Assembly (NCBI GenBank): GCA_902616165.1
Contig: CACMRS010000003.1
Coordinates: 1 to 42,922, forward strand
Length of the DNA: 42,922 nt
Reading direction: 5' to 3'
Source of the DNA: an uncultured Pelagibacteraceae bacterium
Lineage (GTDB): Bacteria > Pseudomonadota > Alphaproteobacteria > Pelagibacterales > Pelagibacteraceae
Within the stretch, counting starts at the first letter, position 1. Each line of letters starts with the position of its first letter. This document shows positions 36,360 through 42,922 of the stretch, piece after piece. Position numbers and translations under genes: made by a program. The notes below the pieces were generated by a model. The model saw only the letters and a program-made list of their open reading frames with translations. It searched no databases and had not been told where the DNA came from.

Positions 36360-37119
36360 AGAAAATGAAGGTGGATTTGTTAGCCATCTAACAGAACTAA
36401 GAAAAAGATTAATACATAGTTTTATATTTCTAATAATCTTTTTTGTTATTTGTTATATTTTTGCAGAACATATTTACGGTTTTTTAGTTGATCCATTTGC
36501 TCAAGCTGTAAAAGATGATGGATCTGAAAGAAGACTTATTTTTACAGCACTACAAGAAACCTTTTTAACATATATTAAGGTATCATTTTTCACTGCTTTT
36601 TTTGTAACCTGTCCATTTATTCTAATGCAAATATGGAAATTTATTGCACCAGGTTTATATAAACACGAAAAAGTTGCTATACTCCCATATCTTGTATTAA
36701 CACCCATCCTTTTCTTTTTAGGAGGTATGCTTGTTTATTATTTGATAATGCCTCTAGCTATTAAATTCTTTTTATCATTTGAAAGTACAGGGATGTCAAC
36801 AAATTTACCAATTCAGTTAGAAGCAAAAGTAAACGAATATTTATCTCTAGTTATGAAATTAATTTTTGCTTTTGGAATTAGTTTCCAATTACCTATAGTC
36901 TTAAGTTTATTAGCAAGAATTGGTGTTGTTGATAGTCAATTTTTAAAAGAAAGAAGAAAGTATGTTGTTATAATCATATTTGCAGCTGCTGCATTATTAA
37001 CGCCTCCAGATCCAATTACTCAAATAGGTTTAGCAATTCCATTATTAATCTTATATGAATTATCAATATTTTCAGTAAAATTTATAGAAAACAAAAATTT
37101 AGAAAAGACTGATGCATAA
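36349..37119 (+). CDS. tatC: Sec-independent translocase protein TatC
   Basis: The 256-residue protein has six membrane helices and forms the twin-arginine signal receptor with TatB. The N-terminal cytoplasmic motif FVSHLTELRKRLIHS contains the Glu that contacts the signal peptide. FVTCPFILMQIWKFIAPGLYKHEK and ALLTPPDPITQIGLAIPLLILYE are strongly conserved. A complete tatABC is consistent with export of the DUF1501 protein if it is a Tat substrate. It overlaps serS by eight bases. Confidence 0.97.
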   Translation: MSNEENEGGFVSHLTELRKRLIHSFIFLIIFFVICYIFAEHIYGFLVDPFAQAVKDDGSERRLIFTALQETFLTYIKVSFFTAFFVTCPFILMQIWKFIAPGLYKHEKVAILPYLVLTPILFFLGGMLVYYLIMPLAIKFFLSFESTGMSTNLPIQLEAKVNEYLSLVMKLIFAFGISFQLPIVLSLLARIGVVDSQFLKERRKYVVIIIFAAAALLTPPDPITQIGLAIPLLILYELSIFSVKFIENKNLEKTDA

Positions 37120-38371
37120 TTTAAAAGAAATAAGAAAAGATTTTTCGAAATTTGAAAAAGATCTTGAAAAACGTTCAGTTAAAATTGATTTTGCTAATTT
37201 AAAAAAACTTGATGATTTAAATAGAGATTTAATTCAAAAAAAAGAAAATCTAGAAAAAGAAAAAAAAGATATTTCAAAATCAAAAGATGAAAGTTTATTC
37301 AAAAAGTCTAAAGAAATTTCCACAGAATTAGAAAAGATTTCTGAGCAACAAAAACAGACTAAAACTGAATTAGAAAATATTTTATCAAGTATACCAAACA
37401 TACCTCATCAAGATGTTCCAAATGGAAAAGATGAAAATGATAATGTGGAAGTTTTAAAAGCTGGAAAAATTCCTGAATTTAATTTTAAACCCAAATCCCA
37501 TTATGAACTTGGTGAAAATTTGGGTATGCTTGATTTTGATCTCGCTACAAAAACAACTGGATCAAGATTTGTTTTTGTTAAAAAAGAGCTAGCGTTATTA
37601 GAAAGAGCTTTGTCTAATTTTATGCTAGATACTCACATTGTTCAAAATAATTATCAAGAAATCTCACCTCCATTGATAGCTTCTGATAATACAATGTATG
37701 GAACTGGTCAGCTTCCAAAATTTGAAAACGATCAATTTGAAATAAAATTTGATGAAGGGTCTGATAGAAAATTTTTAATACCAACAGCTGAAGTAATATT
37801 AACCAACATTGTTAAGGATAAATTTGTTGACCAAAAAGATCTACCTATGAGATTTGTTGCTTCAACCCCTTGTTTTAGAAAAGAAGCAGGCAGTTATGGA
37901 AAAGATACCAAAGGAATGATTAGACAACACCAATTTTATAAAGTTGAGATGGTTAGTATTGTTGAAAAAGAAAATTGTCTTGAGGAATTAGAGCGAATGA
38001 CGAACTGTGCAACAGATATTCTGGATAAGTTAGAGTTACCTTATAGAAAAGTAATTTTATGTTCAGGTGATATGGGTTTTAGTGCTGAAAAAACCTACGA
38101 TATAGAAGTTTGGTTACCATCAGAAAACAAGTATCGTGAAATATCATCATGCTCTTCTTGTTCAACGTTTCAGGCACAAAGAATGAAATCAAGATATAAA
38201 AATAAAAACAAGGAAACTGTTTTTGTTGGAACATTAAATGGAAGTGGTTTAGCTATAGGTAGAACTTTAATTTCTGTACTGGAAAACTATCAGCAAAAAG
38301 ATGGTTCGATTATTGTTCCTAAGGTACTGCGACCGTATATGAATAATTTGGAATTGATTTCGGCTAAATAA
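37112..38371 (+). CDS. serS: Seryl-tRNA synthetase
   Basis: The 419-residue class II synthetase has an N-terminal two-helix coiled-coil arm (residues 25-105, Lys/Glu-rich) that grips the long variable arm of tRNA-Ser. The catalytic domain has motif 2 CFRKEAGSYGKDTKGMIRQH and motif 3 NGSGLAIGRTLISVLENY, with TAEV in the serine pocket. It overlaps tatC at its start and is separated from yajC by 55 bases. Confidence 0.97.
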   Translation: MHNLKEIRKDFSKFEKDLEKRSVKIDFANLKKLDDLNRDLIQKKENLEKEKKDISKSKDESLFKKSKEISTELEKISEQQKQTKTELENILSSIPNIPHQDVPNGKDENDNVEVLKAGKIPEFNFKPKSHYELGENLGMLDFDLATKTTGSRFVFVKKELALLERALSNFMLDTHIVQNNYQEISPPLIASDNTMYGTGQLPKFENDQFEIKFDEGSDRKFLIPTAEVILTNIVKDKFVDQKDLPMRFVASTPCFRKEAGSYGKDTKGMIRQHQFYKVEMVSIVEKENCLEELERMTNCATDILDKLELPYRKVILCSGDMGFSAEKTYDIEVWLPSENKYREISSCSSCSTFQAQRMKSRYKNKNKETVFVGTLNGSGLAIGRTLISVLENYQQKDGSIIVPKVLRPYMNNLELISAK

Positions 38372-38426
38372 AGTTGTTTTAATTACATAGATAGTATAAA
38401 TATTCACATAATTTATAAGGAGATTT

Positions 38427-38720
38427 ATGGAAGGCTCAGGAATAGGACAATTTATACCGTTAATTTTAATATTTGTTATTTTTTATTTTTTCTTAATCAG
38501 ACCACAGCAAAAAAAAGTTAAAGAGCACAAAGCAATGGTTGAAAGTCTTAAGAGAGGTGACAAGGTTGTTACTTCTGGTGGTATTACAGGTACAGTGGAA
38601 AGACTTATAGACAATGATAAAGTTGAGGTAGAAATTGCTGAAAACGTAAAGGTTGAGATAGTTAAATCAACTGGTATTCAAAGTCTTGTTAATACAAATA
38701 CTCAAGAAGTTAAAAAATAA
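38427..38720 (+). CDS. yajC: Preprotein translocase subunit YajC
   Basis: The 97-residue protein has one N-terminal membrane helix (FIPLILIFVIFYFFLIRPQQKK) and the small cytoplasmic domain LKRGDKVVTSGGITGTVERL. It accompanies SecDF in the Sec holotranslocon. ATAAGGAGATTT just before the ATG is one of the best Shine-Dalgarno sites in the window. The 55-base gap after serS may carry a promoter for yajC-secD-secF. Confidence 0.96.
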   Translation: MEGSGIGQFIPLILIFVIFYFFLIRPQQKKVKEHKAMVESLKRGDKVVTSGGITGTVERLIDNDKVEVEIAENVKVEIVKSTGIQSLVNTNTQEVKK

Positions 38721-38734
38721 TTATTTTTAGTTAA

Positions 38735-40288
38735 GTGCTTTATTTCTCTAAGTTAAGAATTTTATTTATAACTCTTTTTTCAGTTTTATTTATTTTAATT
38801 GCTTCATCAAATCTTTTTAAATTTGATGATAACTTTTTTGATAAAAAAATTAATCTAGGATTAGATCTTCAGGGTGGATCATATTTATTACTTGAAATTG
38901 ACAATGAACCTGTAATTGAGCAAAAATTACAAAACCTAACAACAACTATCAGAAATTACTTCAAAGAAAAAAATATTAAAATCAGTAATATAAAGATAGA
39001 AAATAAAAATATTTTTTTTAATGTAACAGATAATGATAAACAATCTATCTTAGAGGTTTTCCAGGATGAAAATAGCGATCTTAACCCTTATTATCCAAGA
39101 TTCAAATCACATCAGTTAGAAATTGAAGATACAGGGTTAAATTTTAAAGTTAAATTTTCAAGACAGGGTTTAATTAAACTTAAAACTTCTTCACAAGATC
39201 AAGCTATAGAAATAGTTAGAAGAAGGGTAGACGAAGTAGGAACCAATGAGCCCAACATACTTAAAAGAGGAAATAACCGAATATTAGTAGAGCTTCCTGG
39301 ATTAGATGATCCAATGAGAATTAAATCATTACTTGGTAAAACTGCAAACCTTACTTTTCGATTTGTAACAAATGACGAAAATGATCGTTTTGGTGTTGAA
39401 AAGTTAAAATTTGAAAATGGTCTAGAAGAAGCGAAAGTTAGCAAAAGAATTATAATAAGTGGTGAAAATTTACTCGATGCTCAACCAAAAATGGATACTC
39501 AAAATAACCAAACCATTGTTTCATTTACATTAGATAGAGTAGGTGCCAAGAGATTTGGTAAAGCAACATCAACTGGTATTGGAAAGCAATTGGCAATTGT
39601 TTTAGATGGTAAAATTATTAGTGCACCTGTAGTTAGAGACACGATAGCCAGTGGATCTGGTCAGATAAGCGGTGGCTTTACTTTTCAAACAGCCACTGAT
39701 TTAGCCTTATTATTAAGATCAGGAGCATTACCAGCACCATTAGAAATTATTGAAGAAAGAACAGTAGGCCCAGATCTTGGACAAGATTCAATTAATGCAG
39801 GAATGATTGCTTTAGCGATAGGATTTATGTTGGTGATAATTTTTATGTTCGTAAAATATAAAATTTTTGGATTAATTACCAATGTAACATTAATAGTTAA
39901 TTTGTTTATTCTTTTAGGTGTTTTAACTTTATTTGAAGCCACTTTAACATTGCCTGGTATTGCAGGGATTATTCTAACTGTAGGTATGGCAGTTGATGCA
40001 AATGTTTTAATTTTTGAGAGGATTAAAGAAGAACTAAAAGATGAGACTAATAATATTTTGGCTTTTGATGGTGGTTATACAAAATCCAGAACAGCTATTT
40101 TAGATGCTAATATTACCACATTATTAGCTGCAATTATTTTGTTTTTCATGGGCTCAGGCCCAGTCAAAGGTTTTGCTGTAACCTTAGGAGTTGGAATATT
40201 TACAACACTATTTTCAGTTTATTTTATAGCAAGATTATTCACTAGCATTTATGTATCAAGAAATAAAAATAAGGAAAAATTAATATAA
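38735..40288 (+). CDS. secD: Protein translocase subunit SecD
   Basis: The 517-residue protein has six membrane helices and a large periplasmic P1 domain, and uses the proton gradient to pull preproteins outwards. KINLGLDLQGGSYLLLE follows helix 1; AIEIVRRRVDEVGTNEP and LVELPGLDDP come next; the conserved membrane block GIILTVGMAVDANVLIFERIKEEL is intact. The start is GTG at 38735; a stop codon directly precedes it in frame and no ATG is near. It overlaps secF by one base. Confidence 0.96.
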   Translation: MLYFSKLRILFITLFSVLFILIASSNLFKFDDNFFDKKINLGLDLQGGSYLLLEIDNEPVIEQKLQNLTTTIRNYFKEKNIKISNIKIENKNIFFNVTDNDKQSILEVFQDENSDLNPYYPRFKSHQLEIEDTGLNFKVKFSRQGLIKLKTSSQDQAIEIVRRRVDEVGTNEPNILKRGNNRILVELPGLDDPMRIKSLLGKTANLTFRFVTNDENDRFGVEKLKFENGLEEAKVSKRIIISGENLLDAQPKMDTQNNQTIVSFTLDRVGAKRFGKATSTGIGKQLAIVLDGKIISAPVVRDTIASGSGQISGGFTFQTATDLALLLRSGALPAPLEIIEERTVGPDLGQDSINAGMIALAIGFMLVIIFMFVKYKIFGLITNVTLIVNLFILLGVLTLFEATLTLPGIAGIILTVGMAVDANVLIFERIKEELKDETNNILAFDGGYTKSRTAILDANITTLLAAIILFFMGSGPVKGFAVTLGVGIFTTLFSVYFIARLFTSIYVSRNKNKEKLI

Positions 40289-41184
40289 TGATTGCTTTTA
40301 ATAAATATTATAATCATTTTAATTTACTATCTTCAGCGTTGATTGTTGTTTCATTATTATTATTGATATTCAAAGGACTTAATTTTGGTATAGACTTTAA
40401 AGGTGGGACTTTAATTGAATTAAGAGCCTCAGACTCAAAAATAAATGTTGGTTCATTAAGAGATAGACTTAATCAAATGGATTTAGGAGATGTTTCGGTT
40501 AAGAAATTTGGTAATGATACAGATTTTTTAGTTAAATTTGAAAACAAAGATAATAAAAAGAATATTATTGAAGAAATTAAATCTAATTTAGATAAATCTT
40601 TTGGAAGTAATTATGATTTTAGAAGGGTAGAAAATGTTGGACCAAAGGTAAGTGCTGAATTATTAAAATCTGGTTTAATTGCAATATCTTTGTCCTTAGC
40701 ATTAATGTTGATTTATATTTGGATAAGATTTGAATGGCAATTTAGTTTGGGTGCTATTCTAGCTTTGTTCCATGATGTAATTGTAACACTAGGAGTTTTT
40801 TCACTATTTAGTTTAGAAATAAACTTATCAATAATTGCAGCTGTGTTAACAATAGTTGGATATTCTATGAATGATACAGTAGTTATTTTTGATCGTGTAC
40901 GGGAAAATTTAAGAAAATACTCAGATATAAAAATTTTTGAATTAACAAATATTTCAATTAATGAAACTTTATCAAGAACAATAATAACTTCTGCAACTAC
41001 TTTACTAGCTCTGCTTGCAATTTATTTTTTTGGTGGTGAGATACTCAAAGGATTTTCACTTGCTATGATACTGGGTGTTATTTTTGGAACCTATTCATCT
41101 ATTTATATAGCTAATACTGTTTTGGTCAGACTAAGAGTTTCACAAAAAACTGTTCTTAGAGAAGACGATAAAAAAATAATTTAG
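40288..41184 (+). CDS. secF: Protein translocase subunit SecF
   Basis: The 298-residue partner of SecD has six membrane helices. LNFGIDFKGGTLIELR follows the first helix, RRVENVGPKVSAEL precedes the membrane block, and VLTIVGYSMNDTVVIFDRVRENLRKY with SRTIITSATTLLALLA are diagnostic. It ends in a short cytoplasmic tail and overlaps the convergent PuuD-like gene by four bases. Confidence 0.97.
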   Translation: MIAFNKYYNHFNLLSSALIVVSLLLLIFKGLNFGIDFKGGTLIELRASDSKINVGSLRDRLNQMDLGDVSVKKFGNDTDFLVKFENKDNKKNIIEEIKSNLDKSFGSNYDFRRVENVGPKVSAELLKSGLIAISLSLALMLIYIWIRFEWQFSLGAILALFHDVIVTLGVFSLFSLEINLSIIAAVLTIVGYSMNDTVVIFDRVRENLRKYSDIKIFELTNISINETLSRTIITSATTLLALLAIYFFGGEILKGFSLAMILGVIFGTYSSIYIANTVLVRLRVSQKTVLREDDKKII

Positions 41185-41783
41185 TATAAATTTTGTGCTA
41201 TTACCATTGTAAGTAACATTGGTAATGATAATAAAGTGTTTGTTCTTGAGAATAACATGGCAGTTTTAGCTGACTTAGCTTTAGTATCTGTATCACTCTC
41301 AACTATTCCTAAAGCTCTTTTTTGATTTGGCCAAATTACAAACCAAACGTTAAATGCCATTATAATCCCAAGCCACATTCCAATCCCTATTGCAGTATGT
41401 TTAGGAACACCTGAACCAATGCTTAGAGTCATTGCATCATGAAGATATCCATTAAGAAGAGCAAGAATTAAACCTGAAAGTACTGTAAATGCAGCGGCCC
41501 ATCTAAAGTAAAATAACGCTGCTGGTGCAATTACCTTGCCAATAGCTGGTTTTTGTTCATCAGGAATTTTTCCCATATTTGGAATTTGAACGAAATTGAA
41601 ATACCACAGTAATCCTATCCACATAATAGCAACGATTACATGAATATATCTAAACAACCAACTCCAGAACAATGTGTCAAAGGCGATACCATCATTTAAA
41701 TAAAACAATCCTAAAAACAATGCTATTGCAAGCGCAAGAGATACGTGAACTGTTTTAGAAAGGGATGATAATAAATTACTCAT
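41181..41783 (-). CDS. PuuD-like (urate oxidase N-terminal type) membrane protein
   Basis: The 200-residue protein has about five membrane helices. RYIHVIVAIMWIGLLWYFNF and FRWAAAFTVLSGLILALL resemble the membrane part of the urate hydroxylase PuuD family (PF06181 type), in which conserved His residues probably bind haem. The full-length enzyme has a C-terminal cytochrome c domain that is absent here: no C-x2-C-H is present. So urate oxidation is doubtful, and a haem-bearing electron-transfer protein or an unrelated role is as likely. It is alone on the minus strand. Confidence 0.65.
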   Translation of the reverse strand: MSNLLSSLSKTVHVSLALAIALFLGLFYLNDGIAFDTLFWSWLFRYIHVIVAIMWIGLLWYFNFVQIPNMGKIPDEQKPAIGKVIAPAALFYFRWAAAFTVLSGLILALLNGYLHDAMTLSIGSGVPKHTAIGIGMWLGIIMAFNVWFVIWPNQKRALGIVESDTDTKAKSAKTAMLFSRTNTLLSLPMLLTMVIAQNLY

Positions 41784-41832
41784 GATTCTGTTTATTATAC
41801 ACTAATTTTTAAATATTTTTAAGTTTTTAAAT

Positions 41833-42922
41833 TTAAGCTAAAAGAGGTTTTAAAAATTGACCTGTGTAACTCTCTTTTACTTTGCATACTTCTTCAGGTT
41901 TTCCTTCGGCGACAATATTTCCACCTTTTACACCACCTTCAGGACCCATGTCGACAATGAAGTCCGCAGTTTTTATTACATCTAAATTATGCTCTATCAC
42001 AACTACAGTATTTCCAAGTTTTACAAATGTGTGTAATATCTCTAAAAGTTTTTTAATATCATGTTGATGTAAACCTGTAGTTGGTTCATCTAATATATAC
42101 ATTGTTCTTCCTGTTGATCTTTTTGAAAGTTCTTTTGCAAGTTTAATTCGTTGTGCTTCACCTCCTGATAGTGTAGTTGCTTGCTGACCAATTTTTATAT
42201 AACCAAGTCCAACTTTTTTTAATGTTAATAATTTTGTTTTTATATTAGATATATTTTCAAAATACTCACATCCTTCATCAACTGACATATCCAAAACATC
42301 TGCAATACTTTTACCTTTAAATTTTATTTCCAAAGTTTCTCTATTGTACCTTGTTCCTTTACACTCATCACATTGTATATAAACGTCAGGTAAAAAATGC
42401 ATTTCATATGTGATTACACCATCACCTTCACATGCCTCACATCTACCCCCTTTAACATTGAAAGAAAATCTTCCTGGTTTATATCCTCTAGTTTTGGACT
42501 CTGGCAGGCTTGTAAACCAATCTCTAATAGGGCCAAAGGCACCTGTATATGTTGCTGGATTTGATCTAGGGGTTCTTCCAATAGGAGATTGGTCAATATC
42601 AATTATTTTATCAATTAATTCTACGCCCTTATAACCTTTAAATGATTTAGGTACTTTTCTTGCCTTATTATTTAAGGTTAAATTTAAAGCATGAAACAAT
42701 GTTTGTAATATTAAGGTAGATTTTCCACTTCCAGAAACACCAGTAACACAGGTAAATGTTCCAGTTGGAATTTTAAGATTTACATTATTTAAATTATTTC
42801 CACATGCACCATTGATTTCAACAAATCTACCATTTTTAGCTAAACGTCTTGTTTTTGGAATTTCAATTGTTTTTTTATTAGCAAGATACTGTCCAGTAAT
42901 ACTATTTTTATCTTTTTTAATT
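41833..42922 (-). CDS. uvrA: Excinuclease ABC subunit A (5' partial, C-terminal part)
   Basis: The frame is open to the window edge, so only the C-terminal ~363 residues are present. Reading inward: [12 protein letters not shown], the second ABC Walker [13 protein letters not shown], the zinc finger C-x2-C ... C-x2-C (RCEACEGDG and QCDECKGTR), the [15 protein letters not shown] signature, [15 protein letters not shown] (Walker B), and [10 protein letters not shown]. UvrA scans DNA for bulky damage and loads UvrB. The internal TTG at 42699 is not the real start; the gene continues beyond 42922. Confidence 0.97.
   Translation of the reverse strand, partial: IKKDKNSITGQYLANKKTIEIPKTRRLAKNGRFVEINGACGNNLNNVNLKIPTGTFTCVTGVSGSGKSTLILQTLFHALNLTLNNKARKVPKSFKGYKGVELIDKIIDIDQSPIGRTPRSNPATYTGAFGPIRDWFTSLPESKTRGYKPGRFSFNVKGGRCEACEGDGVITYEMHFLPDVYIQCDECKGTRYNRETLEIKFKGKSIADVLDMSVDEGCEYFENISNIKTKLLTLKKVGLGYIKIGQQATTLSGGEAQRIKLAKELSKRSTGRTMYILDEPTTGLHQHDIKKLLEILHTFVKLGNTVVVIEHNLDVIKTADFIVDMGPEGGVKGGNIVAEGKPEEVCKVKESYTGQFLKPLLA

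Noticed and set aside
42410-42634. 74-codon plus-strand open frame opposite uvrA
   Set aside because: It is antisense to the UvrA zinc-finger region, which is clearly coding on the minus strand.
1-42922. tRNA genes, rRNA, CRISPR arrays, insertion sequences, phage genes
   Set aside because: No gap is long enough for rRNA or an array, no transposase or integrase is encoded, and I found no cloverleaf-like sequence or regular spacer-repeat pattern by eye.

Overview
The window is very A+T-rich and almost fully packed. The longest stretch without a gene is about 145 bases, and neighbouring genes often overlap by 1-35 bases. The proteins are alphaproteobacterial in type, and the gene order matches a streamlined marine alphaproteobacterium of the SAR11/Pelagibacterales kind. 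This rests on composition, protein character and the conserved order guaB / guaA-argS / small membrane protein / nagZ / scpAB / tatABC / serS / yajC / secDF; I could not run a search. I see no tRNA, rRNA, insertion sequence, phage gene or CRISPR array.

Region 1 (1-12057) is accessory catabolism and uptake. A partial DUF1501 protein, a secreted clan-A glycosidase-like protein and a secreted polysaccharide-lyase-like protein form a unit that ends in a perfect hairpin. Next come a type I sulfatase, a split TRAP transporter (dctQM on the minus strand, dctP on the plus strand), a fumarylacetoacetase-fold hydrolase, a type I extradiol dioxygenase, an MhpA-like flavin hydroxylase, a BKACE-type beta-keto acid cleavage enzyme and a small CSCC-tailed protein. 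Together these read as a transporter-linked meta-cleavage route for a phenolic compound, possibly with a desulfation step.

Region 2 (12141-16976) is a complete urease operon, ureDABCEFG. It contains structural and accessory genes but no urea or nickel transporter.

Region 3 (16986-23316) holds umuDC on the minus strand, a few small metabolic proteins (64-aa unknown, VOC, GFA), a D-glycerate 3-kinase-like protein, a TolC-family protein and recA with a strong terminator. Both recA and umuD have alphaproteobacterial LexA-like direct repeats upstream.

Region 4 (23339-42922) is housekeeping: alaS, icd (minus), psd-pssA, a GT-A-like protein, rlmE, guaB, a TPR protein, a guaA/argS chimera, nagZ, scpAB, tatABC, serS, yajC-secD-secF, a PuuD-like membrane protein (minus) and the 3' part of uvrA (minus).

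The most striking observation is at about 32560-32575. The GMP synthetase reading frame passes in frame, just after its ATP-pyrophosphatase P-loop, into the C-terminal half of arginyl-tRNA synthetase. Roughly 1.9 kb that should lie between them is absent. As both enzymes are normally essential, this is either a deletion or assembly chimera, or a very unusual locus whose intact copies lie elsewhere. The nearby IMP dehydrogenase also lacks its CBS (Bateman) domain.
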